64,000 nucleotides of DNA, taken from Mikania micrantha (taxonomy: Eukaryota; Streptophyta; Magnoliopsida; Asterales; Asteraceae). The stretch covers positions 15,996,963 through 16,060,962 of the forward strand of contig CM018687.1 in assembly GCA_009363875.1 (NCBI GenBank), in the 5' to 3' direction. Both the position numbers and the translations under genes were made by a program. Shown here in pieces: positions 33,798 through 43,604 of the stretch (its first letter is position 1; each line of letters begins with the position of its first letter). The notes beneath the pieces are model-generated. The model was not told the DNA's origin. It worked only from the letters and a program-made list of their open reading frames with translations, and did no database searches.

Positions 33798-36697
33798 ATG
33801 TCGTTATGGGATGGAAGTTTTTTCAATGATTACGTCCCAGATTTGAATGAAGAGCCACTTGTTGAGTATTCATACGACATGATAGATCTGTATGCTGAAC
33901 CTCATGCTATGTCGGTTTTGAAAGTCAAGCATCATATGCGCAACAAAACGAATATAGGTTCGTGTATACTAACAATAAACAAAGTAACCCGGAGGAAACT
34001 TATGAAGAAAAGTCGGCCGAATCACACATTAACTGGGAAACAAACGAGGTACACTTAACCGAAACATAGATGTTTATGATTGTATATAATAATTATTAGT
34101 TATGGTATTTATTATTTTTATATGTCAGGAATTTATGTCCGAAAAAGTGCTAGTAGTATGGGTGAAAAGTAGAGCACTAGACAACGGTTACATTGTTGTC
34201 AAAAGAAGAACAAAGAAATCAAAGACAACACACAGTGTTATCAAGGTCTGGCTCATGTGTGACCGTGGTGGCGAGCATAATAGCATTGCCATCTTTAGAC
34301 GGTCAGGCATCAAGAAAATCGGTTGTCCATTTCAACTCAAAGGGTTCTACAACGAAGTTCGTGAATCATAGAAATTATAGGTGATTAACGACAATCACAA
34401 TCACGAACCTGCTCAGAATCTAGAGGGTCATCCATATATTAGAAGATTCACTCAGGAAGAACAAGATATGGTTGAGAATTTGACCGAGCAACACATTGAT
34501 CCCCGTAACATTCTTTCAAGAATAAAGAAACATAACCCTGCAAAGGAGTCCATCTCCATAGATGTATATAATTTACAACAAAAAATGAAAAATAAAACGA
34601 ACCATGATGGAAGACATTTTCTTCTGTCATCCAAAATCGTATTGCTGGTGGCGTGCATTTCCGCATGTACTGATGATGGACGCGACGTATAAAACGAACC
34701 AGTACCGACTTCCATTTATTCAAATTGTTGACGTGACTTTTCCACACACCAGACATTTAGTACAGGTCACGCGTTCGTAAGCAAAGAGCGTGAGGAAAAC
34801 TACGTCTGGGTTTTTGAAATGGTTAAGAGTATGTTGAATAAATGTATGGAGCCACGTGTTATCATAACAGATCGAGACCTGCTGTTATGAGTGTGTGTCG
34901 TAAGGTTATTCTAGAAGCTGCAAAATATCTCTGTAGATGGCACATAGACGAAAATATTGCGAATCATTGCAAGGAAAGCTTTTGGGATGCAGACTAGAAG
35001 AAAATGAAAGGTCGTTGGGCGAATTTGTGTAACTCTCCGACAACAGAGTTATACGACTATAATTACAACTGTCTGTACGAAAGACGTATTAAAGACAACA
35101 AAAAAAGTAAGCGCCGTATACCATCGTCATTATCATCATATCATAATTGGTTTTTTGTTTCATTCAGGGGTTTTAGAGTATCTGACGCACACCTGGTTAA
35201 ACAGTTAAGAGATATGTTTGTAACAGTATGGACCAATAGAACGCGTAACTTTGGTCAACGTTCAACAACCGGGTGGAAAGTCAGCACTCAAACCTAAAAA
35301 GATACCTCAGATCAACAAACAGCACACTTGCCTCCCTTGTCGGTTTCGTAAATGAAATCGTGCAATCACAGGAGGTAAAAATGAATCATAATTTTGAAAC
35401 GAGCTTGATTAAAACAATGGGTCATTAGAAACTACCAATATTTGTTAACCTTTGAGGAAAGGTGTCTCATAAAGTTCTTAATTTGTTTGTCGAGGAAAAG
35501 GATAAAATAAGTGTTATGCCCGACTCAAATATATCGTGTGGCCACCAGCTTTGGACGAGTTGTGGGTTGCGTGCGCTTGTCATATATCAAAATACTTAAA
35601 AACAGGTTCGTAATACTAAATATAAATCTTACATGTTTCACACGTAGTTACTGGTATATTATTATTAATTATAAATTATGCAAATATGAAGATACCGCTT
35701 TCTGAGATAGACATATTTTGGACAAAACTAAACACAACTAACCCAATACTATTAGAAGAAGAAGAAATTGATGTTATAAGAAAAATGGGTTTGGTTACAG
35801 AAGAAATAAATTCCAAACCTGTTGAGATAAAAAAGAGTAATAAAGAAGGTCTTGTCGCATGTATTTCCAAATAAAAGTGACAAAAAAACGCCTTTAGTTC
35901 AGAAAGATACACATGGTCGTCCAACTTTAAAAGCACAGAAACTAAAAGAGCAAGACATTGTTAAAGATAGCTTAGCGTCCCAACATAGTACATTTGAGCC
36001 TTCGAGGCATAGTTTGTTTACAACTACGACCGAGAAGAGTCAGAAACTCGTATTTCGCCGTAGTCGTTCCACATCGGTATCATAAGGTATGCAACCATTA
36101 GACTTGCAAACTCAAAACGAATTTCAGTTTCCACGTAACATGAAGCCAGAAGGATAAAACAATGTTTATCGCTTCGGTTGTCACATCCTTCCTATATTTT
36201 AACCTTACGTGATAAACATACAAGATGTCGAGCCAGATGGTAATTGTTGTTTTCGTTCCACGCAGATATGTATAGATATGTGTTTAACTCCTACGACCCA
36301 GGATCTTATGATTTAATACATAACTCAATAAATTGGCAACAGATTGCACCTGCTCCTAGCCAACATTAGATGCTTATGCCACACATGCTTAGTAATTGCT
36401 CAAAGGTTTGGTGTAATCGTTCACCTTATTAGCAATCGAGGTGCTCAAACCATTTCCCTATGTGGATATCTACGAATGGTTTAATGCGACATAACGTCGT
36501 ATCCGTAGTTCATCTTGGCGTCCATTTCATTCATATTACATTACAAGGAGATTATCCAATGCCAACGGTAAATTCCATATGGAAACGTTACCGAAATGAT
36601 GCCGCATCTGACTGGGAGTTCATATATCATGACAGACTGCAAGAATATCGAAGAATTATAGATACAACGAAGTTGGTCGATTACGTAGATGTGTAAA
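33798..36697 (+). pseudogene. MULE transposase with FAR1-type domain and OTU protease domain, degenerate
   Basis: Exon 1 starts at ATG 33798 (MSLWDGSFFNDYVPDLNEEP). A GT-AG intron runs from about 34047 to 34129. Exon 2 has the FAR1/FHY3-like zinc region WLMCDRGGEH..IGCPFQLKG (about 34246-34345) and, after two nonsense codons (34368-34380), DNHNHEPAQNLEGH. The MULE catalytic region follows, with MMDATYKTNQYRLPF (about 34670-34715) and VIITDRDLL (about 34860). Further on, VEPDGNCCFRS (about 36225-36255) is the Asp..Cys box of an OTU cysteine protease, and HFIHITLQGDYPMP (about 36520-36560) supplies its His region. Many stops and frameshifts break the frame, so it is not functional. An OTU domain fused to a MULE transposase is noteworthy; the fusion is inferred from collinearity. 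Confidence 0.75.
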
Positions 36698-37419
36698 TGT
36701 TAAAACAAAAAATTCTTTATTCAAATGTAATAAAATTGAATTATTTTTTATTTAAAAAACATTCAAATTTAGAACAGTAAGGGCCGTACTGATAAGTACG
36801 GGCCGTACTGTTCCAAAATATATTTGAATTTCAGTATCATTTTTAACCTTTACCACACACAAACTGTCACACCCTGGGCCTGCGGGAACGGATCGGGTTT
36901 TCCCGTCGGGCGGAAAGTTCCCGGGGCGCGATATCTTGAATGATAATCAAATGATCAGATTGTTTACATGGCACATGATAAATAATGAGAAATGCTAACA
37001 TGACATATAATATAGAATTACAAAGTTAAATTTCACAGTACATGTTCATAATTTAACTAAGTAATTCTACTCCAAAAGAATCGTGTAGTTTCTATCTTGT
37101 AACTGTACAAGATATGCAAAAGAGATTCACAATGTCATCAAAATATATGCATCCAAAAGTAAGCTAGGTCTTCTAAAAGTCCTCTAGCTTAATCACTGAT
37201 GCTGGATATCTAGACCTGTCCATCACCTGAGAAAACATGCATTTAAAACGAAGTCAACACTAGGTTGGTGAGTTCATAAGTTTAGTAATTGAAAACCATT
37301 TGAAATCTTGTCAATCATGTTCACAGCGTTTCACACAAGTTGTATTGTTAATTGAATTCCATGTTTCACACAATGTCCTCTCCATGGTTGTATGCACAGA
37401 TAACATCTCATCCAGTTAA

Positions 37420-37500
37420 GCATGCTTATATATAGGGGCATACGAAAGGGTCAAGCCTAGACGCCACCCTACCACATGCTTAACTGCACTCGACACTACC
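37420..37500 (-). promoter_or_regulatory. TATA/hairpin module in the second solo LTR
   Basis: The minus strand reads GTATGCCCCTATATATAAGCATGC, split here as GTATGCCCC and TATATATAAGC. The adjoining AGGGTC..ACCCT segment can fold. It aligns in order and TATA core with the modules at 2980-4042 and 22160-22225. Confidence 0.5.
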
Positions 37501-37574
37501 TGTAATACAACGATGGATACCCATTTTCTTTCACCCATGATTTCCCGGTATGTTTATCCCAATAATGAAAAAGA

Positions 37575-37858
37575 GAGAGAGAGAGAGAGACATAATTATC
37601 TCTGTTAACCATTCCTGATGGAATGGCCGGCATGCAAAATAACTCAATGAATAAAGTAAGAGATGTAAACATCTCTGTTAACTAATCCTTACGGATTAGC
37701 CGGCATGTAAAATAAACCAATAATTGAATAAAGAGACATGAAATCTCTGTTAGCTATTCCTTACGGATTAGCCCGGCACGTAATATAAACCAACAAACAA
37801 AGTAAGAGACATAATCGTCTCTGTTAGCTATTCCTTACGATTAGCCCGGCATGTATGA
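37575..37858. repeat. Four ~73-bp units, each with two hairpins
   Basis: Each unit contains AGAGA..TCTCT followed by a second inverted repeat before CCGGCATGTA. Unit 1 has CCATTCC-TGAT-GGAATGG (37609-37626). Unit 2 has AGAGATG-TAAA-CATCTCT (37659-37676) and CTAATCC-TTAC-GGATTAG (37682-37699). Unit 4 has AGAGAC..GTCTCT. Stem differences between units 1 and 2, and between units 2 and 4, are mostly compensated. Units 3 and 4 carry imperfect second stems. Confidence 0.75.
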
Positions 37859-38158
37859 TAGCACCTCTCGTGCCCGGTAAGTAAGATAGCACCTCTTGTG
37901 CCCGGTAGGTATGATAGCACCACTCGTGCCCGGTAGGTATGATAGCACCTCTCGTGCCCGGTAGGTATGATAGCACCACTCGTGCCCGGTAGGTATGATA
38001 GCACCTCTCGTGCCCGGTAGGTATGATAGCACCGCTCGTGCCCGGTAAGTATGATAGCACCTCTTGTGCCCGGTAGGTATGATAGCACCACTCGTGCCCG
38101 GTAGGTATGATAGCACATCTCGTGCCCGGTAGGTATGATAGCACCACTCGTGCCCGGT
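37848..38158. repeat. 28-bp minisatellite, about 11 units
   Basis: The unit is CCCGGTAGGTATGATAGC followed by ACCACTCGTG. Units mostly alternate between ACCACTCG and ACCTCTCG, hinting at a 56-bp higher-order unit. The first unit fuses with the last 73-bp unit through CCCGGCATGTATGATAGC. All three minus frames stay open across it because 28 is not a multiple of three; these are not genes. Confidence 0.92.
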
Positions 38159-39309
38159 AATAGTTCATTAGATTACCCCTAGCCCTGATGCTTAGAGTTT
38201 GTGATTTACCCGACTGATATATAGTTATTGTAATCGTCACACTCTGACGGTTATAGGATGTACTCTAAATAGAGTACTAATAGGCAGTAATAGTACATGT
38301 AGGGAATGTCACCCCTAAGGCGTGTGCATGCGATATCATCCTCGATATCACAAGTAAATGTCTCAACTGTTATCTCAAGATTTCGTGTTCTAGCGAACTT
38401 GAACAAAGTGTCATAAGAACATGTCTTATACACGATGTTAGTGATGTGTGAATGATCCTGTTATCATGAAATTTCCTTATCATGATGATCATTCTTGTCA
38501 TTAGTAATTGTTATTGGCATGTTATCCCATGGTTTTCCCCGTTATCCTATTGTGTAAGAATAATAAACAGTTGCAAGATATATTCTTAACAACTTATATT
38601 ATTCTAGTGCTTAATGTGTTAGGAAGCTATAATGGCATGTATCTTCCTAATTGTCTCACGTATGATAATATCCAACAGCAAGCATGTAATGATCAATGAT
38701 AATAAAGATAAACAATATTTATCCAAATCATGAAATAAGCAATATGTGAATAGAAACTTTTAAGTAAATAAAAGTTTTGCATGTTTCTCAGCCCCGAGCT
38801 TTGAAATCAGGAAAGATTAGAAAAGGGGCATATGAACTCACCTTATGTTTGAAGTGGTTGACTTAGCTTAAAAGAAGATTGCACGCGCTCTTGTTGTACT
38901 TGTAGTAGTTTTCACGTTCCTGTATTGATTTTCACGTCGTTTACAATTTACAAATATAATTTGTTCGTGTTTGATCGTGAGTAGGTGTTAGCCCTTGAGT
39001 TGGCTAACACACGGAAGTCTCGGTCTCCATTTGGCCCTTGTTTCTCTTATTATCAATCCTACTAACACTCCGTTACTTTAAGTTAAACTTATCATGTAGT
39101 GTCATTGATTTTATGATTCCCTTGTTTTGATCATAATAATTTGTGTAATTTAATAACTCAAACTAGTTACTAAACATAACTTAAGTTCTTGTATTTGAAC
39201 TTAACACTTTGCTCTTTAGGAATCCTTTGTTAATATATTTGAAAGACACCATTTTTGTGAAGTTCATTAAATTCGTAATATCTCATTTCGTGTGTTGATC
39301 TCATTCGAA

Positions 39310-39860
39310 GTTATGCGGGCCGAATGTTAGTCTAATCCATTTAGAACATGGGCCGACACTATGGGCCTAAACATGTCTCTTGGGCCAAATGCATGAACCG
39401 ATTTCAACAAGTGTGTTGGGTCTGAATAACTGGGCCGGAATAGGTGAAATGGCCACAAGGTTTATTCCGAAATTAAATGGGACAAAGATAGGTGTGGGTG
39501 TTGGTTTCAAGGGCCGTTAATTCGAACGATCTTGTGTGAACTCAACAATCAACATGGGCCAAAGATAGGAGCTTTAGTGGGCTGAACTAGTTGGCCCAAT
39601 AGGTTGTTTAATTAAAGTTTGTGTTGGGCCAACCGCAACCGTATCATGGGCCAGAAGTGGGTGTGTGGTTCGGCTATTGGGCTCAAATCCAGTTGGGCCG
39701 CTGGTTTATCATGGGCTGGAACATTAGGCTAGGTCAGATTATGTTGGGCCGAACAAGGAGATGGGCCAATTGAGCTGAATTTGGGCCGACTCCTGGACCA
39801 AGTTAACCACAACTAACCAAATAAATTCCAAGGTTCGTGAGCCAAAGTGTGGTGTTGGGC
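39310..39860 (+). repeat. TGGGCC/TGGGCY motif island
   Basis: Roughly 15-18 copies of TGGGCC or TGGGCT in about 550 bases, nearly all on the plus strand, with irregular spacing. TGGGCY is the plant site II motif bound by TCP-family transcription factors, so the island may act as a TCP-responsive enhancer. That function is inference. Confidence 0.7.
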
Positions 39861-40262
39861 CTACTGGTTGGACCATGCTAACCGAATTGCTATTTAGATC
39901 AAGAGCAGCGAACCCTTGGGTTGTAGTTCCAAGGTTCGGCAAGCTTCACATCAAGGGTTGTGGGCAGAAATGGTTCGGCTACTGGTTACCACCCATGGTT
40001 CGCTGCACACAAACGATTCGGGAGTACTAAAAGGTTCGGTGAGGCTTCGCCCATGCAGAGGGTTCGCTCACAACCCTTAGGTTCGCTCGTGTCAACTCCT
40101 ACATGGTTCGGCAGCCACCATGGAAGGTTCGTTCCCAGTTGATGGTTCCAGTGGGTTCGGCATTTCGGGTTCGTCTGCATTCAAGAAACTAGGAAGGTTC
40201 GGTGGTATCGTGATACACATTCAAGGTTCGGCCACCCAACCTTTACCCGAACCTGTGAGTCG
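39830..40262 (+). repeat. GGTTCG motif island in the second solo LTR
   Basis: About 13 exact GGTTCG hexamers plus variants, mostly extended as AAGGTTCG or GGTTCGGC. The motif and strand relative to LTR sense match the island of the young family at 5915-6345, although the surrounding sequence is otherwise not alignable by eye. Confidence 0.78.
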
Positions 40263-41544
40263 GCACCATCATCATCCCATCGAGTGTGCTGGTTCTATGG
40301 TCGCCCATACTTCGGGGTATAGCAGGAGGGTTTTCGAAGGTGTGTGGTTACAACAAGTGAAGTGGCTAACCGGTTACATATGAGGATCGAACAAAAAGCC
40401 ATAAGAAACCCTAATTCTCGTGCTTTTCTCTTGATCATACCTTGATTTCAGCTGGATAACTCTCTAGATCCGTTGTACTTTCATGTAGAGCTCGTCAAGG
40501 GCTTCGCGTGGGCGCAAGAATCATCGAAATTGGTTGAGAAATGAGCAAGTTATGAAGCTTGGAAGTTCAACAATGGTGGTGTGTGTGTAGCCGGAAATTT
40601 AGAGAGAGAAGGGGTGAAGATGAAAAAAATGAGAAAACACTCTCATTTTAGGGTTTTTATACCCCGTGTGGTGTTCGGGTCCATTTCGGTTGCTCGGTTC
40701 GCGGTTTCGTCGCGTAACCGAAAAATTACGCGTTATTTAAATGTTTTAAATAAAAAGGAATTAATTAAATATTTTGATGAGTTTCAAAATTGTAAAATAT
40801 TAAATATTTTATTTTATTAAATTAAAGTCATTCGTGTCGCGTTTTCGTTTCCGTTTTGTCAGATCGCGTCACTTACGCGCGTTTTCGTACAGAGCGCTAG
40901 CTGTACGAACACGATCGTACGTTTCACTTTCTGATTTGGTTTTCTACTTATCAGTTATCATTCAGAACGTTAAACTCACAGATATGTTTGTGTGAATCGT
41001 CACCCACGCAAACACGCTGTCAGTTTATTATTCTAAAACGACACTGAAATATAATTTGAATTGTGTTTCCTCACTGTCGGACTCAACTAAACATCCTGTT
41101 ATCGTGCTGCTTTCACACTGATTTGTCGGTCATCTGATTCCTGTCATCTATGGACATCAGATCGTAACCGATTTGTTTTCGTTGTTTGTTTGCACAGTGT
41201 TATTTCTCTTGGTTTGTTGTATTTACTGTATTTAAGTTTTCACTTAAACACATACAACGGTGATTTGTTTTCTGAGTTATGTTGTCACACAACTGTTTAT
41301 GTATTGTATTAACACACAGTATAAGGTGAAAGTACACACACCGTACGGACTTGCCGGATGGTCTGGTACTGGTTGTCACACAAACTCATCCAAACTTTCT
41401 CGTATAGATCTGTACACCCTGTCTTGATCCTTCGACTTTTCGACACCATGTATGTATTTTGCTTCGTAGATCATGAATCTAAGTGTTTTAGATGCTAAAT
41501 AACGACTTAGGGGGGTTTTTTTCGGATTTTGGGGTTTCGAACGA

Positions 41545-41890
41545 TGAATAAAATGAGCCGTCTTGGCCAGTACGGCCCGTATTGTTTGTCTCATTTTGAA
41601 ACAGAGCAAGAGCAAGAGCAAGACGGGTCGTCTTGACCAGTACGGCCCATATTGTTTAACACTGGAAGAAGATGCCCTGATTTTAATTTGGTCAAGAGGG
41701 GCCGTCTTGACCTGCAAGGGCCGTCTTGCCAAGACGGCCTGGTTTTAGATTGGGTTTGGCCTGGTTTGGTCAAGACAGACCCCCTTGGCCTGAACGATCT
41801 TGGGGAGACGGCCTAGTTTTGGCCTAGTTTGGCTAAGACGGGCCCGTATTGACCTGTAGGGGTCGTCTTGTGGTGAGACGGCCTGGCTTT
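41545..41890. repeat. GACGGCCCGTA motif block, right part of the Mutator-like element
   Basis: Repeats of AAGACGGCC, GGGCCGTCTTG and CCAGTACGGCCCGTATTG in both orientations, matching the left block at 33430-33710. Confidence 0.65.
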
Positions 41891-41970
41891 GAGTGAGACG
41901 AGAAACTCAGTGCACTCGGTCTAGGCCTGTACACCGTATTATTTTTTTATTTATTAATTCGGTTTTTCGT

Positions 41971-42243
41971 TTTGCAATGATTACGATCCATATGGACGAC
42001 GAGGTGATGGCTGGCCAGCATGATGATGACTTGATTCTTGATGACGAGGCTGCAGAGCTCGTGCATCACCAATGGCTGCAGTTCGAGCTAGGGACCGTTG
42101 TCGAAGTTCGGTGCCGTCGCTTGCTGAGGATTCCCGTAAGGGCGCAGCGCAACATCGATTGGGGTGTTCTTGTTGACACTGGTTTTGCATGGCGGGCCAG
42201 GGCCATACTCGACGCTTTTTTGATTTTTTTCATAAAAATGTGA
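41971..42243 (+). other. Small open frame, possibly a retroelement Gag fragment
   Basis: An ATG at 41977 opens a frame with MDDEVMAGQHDDDLILDDEA and, later, AQRNIDWGVLVDTGFAWRAR. The IDW..L...G...R pattern resembles an N-terminal segment seen in some plant Gag-like ORFs, from memory. Composition is more GC-rich than the flanks. It is short, ends in low-complexity sequence and has no neighbours of its own; it could be chance. Confidence 0.2.
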
Positions 42244-42356
42244 CTAATAGTGTTACAAACCTGTAAAAAAAAAACGCTGTTTTTACATGATTTTTGCATA
42301 GTTTTCGCGGTTTTCGCGGTTTTCTCATTGAGATGTGGTTTTCATTTTATCTTTTC

Positions 42357-42391
<35 letters not shown>

Positions 42392-42544
42392 TTGAGACCA
42401 TATAACAACCCAACTTAATTGAGGTAATCCATTAACCGTAACAAGATTCGCCAAAATCTTCGAAATTTATTTTCATAGCCTTTTTTATAAAAAATAGGGC
42501 TCCTTTTTATGTTTTTGTTAATTTTTCACCGTTTAAGATCTTAC

Positions 42545-43604
42545 TGATCACGTTGTAAATAGTTGCGTCAATTGATGTGTAAATACGTGATTTTAGTAAA
42601 ATTTTGACCCGAAACATGTTTACTTTGAGTATGTTTGTGAATTTCAGGTGTCAAGAGGTTAAAGACGTGTTTGAGAGCTTATTGGATGGTTAAAAGAGGC
42701 GTCGAGTGATAAAAGTGCAAAAACATGATTTTCGGAAGGCTAAAACTTTGCGGACGCATAACTGGAGCTAGGATAGGAGTTACGGGGCCCATAACATATG
42801 AAAATCTAGTTTCTCGACGAGACGAAGCTGTTAGTGAAGTCAACTTGGGAGTACGATATGCCCAGCCCGGCGTATCCTACGGCCAGCGTACCACACGCCG
42901 AGTTTTGAGTGTTGGCAGAAAGTTCTGGGCGTCGGATAAGGAGTTGGACGTACCAAACGCCCATGCCCGATGTATGATACGCCGAAGACCGGAAAACATG
43001 AAAATTTGGCCAATCTTTTCCATATTTAAGCCCTTATCTTAGGGCTTTGAATAAGGCTACTTTCTGGACGAAATTAGGGTGAAAAATGGATGATTTTGGG
43101 CATCAAAACTCTTCTGAATCCATCCGTAATCGTGGAATCATCACCCGAATCAAGAATCAACGTGTGCTAACGACGATGAGCGGCTAGTTTTCTTTTGTAA
43201 TTGCTTCCGGGCAATTAGGTGAGTGGATGAACTTTGATTGAATGTTTAAACTTAGGTTTTTGGGTTGTTTTCGTTTTATTAACTCGAATTCAATTGTGAT
43301 TTGATTGATGGAAACGATTTATTTGTGTTTAAGCATTTATGTTTTGCCATCAGTGATTCGGTTTTCTTGCATCGTTTACTCATTGGTATTTCTGTGTTGC
43401 TTTACATATCTAAATTGATAATTGTGTGAATGAGCAACTCTTAAACATTTGTTCCATTGTTGTCACTTTGATCAAACCGATTAACAAAATCATGTCTATG
43501 TGATTTCTAACTAAGTTTAACCTAAAATCATTGTGATTCTACTAACCTAAACCCGGAAGTGATTACCTTTTTCTTATAATTGTTTAAAATCATTAATCAT
43601 ATTC
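42545..43604 (+). repeat. Athila-like 5' LTR, left part
   Basis: The LTR ends at about 55401 (...CATTGATCA), just before a tRNA-Asp primer site. Candidate starts with matching ends are TGATCA at 42545 or TGATGTG at 42573. It contains a GGCGTAT/ATACGCC motif cluster (42855-42985) and a TATA-like CCATATTTAAGCCC near 43020. The body is interrupted at 43604 by the gypsy insertion and resumes at 55206. Without the insert the LTR would be about 1.2 kb. Confidence 0.6.
42855..42985. repeat. GGCGTATCATACGCC motif cluster in the Athila-like LTR
   Basis: Variants include CCCGGCGTATCCTACGGCC, CGTACCACACGCCG and GATGTATGATACGCCG. The same motif reappears in the 3' part of this element (62105-62255). Confidence 0.65.

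Larger units (their letters stand above)
36865..41380 (-). repeat. Solo gypsy LTR (4516 bp) with perfect target-site duplication CAAAC
   Basis: It starts TGTCACACCCTGG and ends GGTTGTCACA. Flanks 36860-36864 and 41381-41385 are both CAAAC. The ends match the inverted sequence of the solo LTR at 19043-22782 (for example TTGCCGGATGGTCTGGTACT against its complement, and GTGAATCGTCACCCACGCAAACAC), so they are relatives in opposite orientation. Minus sense is inferred from the TATA direction. Inside are four 73-bp double-hairpin units, an 11-unit 28-bp minisatellite, a TGGGCC island and a GGTTCG island. No internal region remains. Confidence 0.93.
33430..41890 (+). mobile_element. Decayed Mutator-like element (FAR1/MULE/OTU type), split by a solo LTR
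   Basis: It consists of a left motif block (33430-33710), a transposase remnant (33798-36697), right motif blocks (36779-36815 and 41545-41890) and a solo gypsy LTR inserted at 36865-41380. Excising the LTR with one CAAAC copy rejoins the right flank. I could not define long terminal inverted repeats or a 9-bp target duplication, so the outer limits are approximate. Confidence 0.6.

Noticed and set aside
34448..34756. Minus-strand ORFs of 87-102 codons
   Set aside because: They are antisense to the MULE transposase remnant and have no independent support.
37848..38158. CRISPR-like array of 28-bp repeats
   Set aside because: The repeats are directly adjacent with no spacers, inside a plant LTR, so this is a minisatellite.
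37824..38240. Three overlapping minus-strand ORFs (91-138 codons) with repeated YRARxVLSYLPGT text
   Set aside because: They are readings of the 28-bp minisatellite. Because 28 is not a multiple of three, the same peptide appears in all frames; there is no start context or neighbour to support a gene.
42725..43042. 105-codon plus-strand ORF
   Set aside because: It lies entirely in the Athila-like LTR across its motif cluster and TATA region; no protein family resemblance.
42545..43604. A 3' LTR of the Athila-like element matching this at 61840-62611
   Set aside because: Only the GGCGTATCATACGCC motifs are shared; the surrounding sequence does not align by eye, so I did not call a second LTR.
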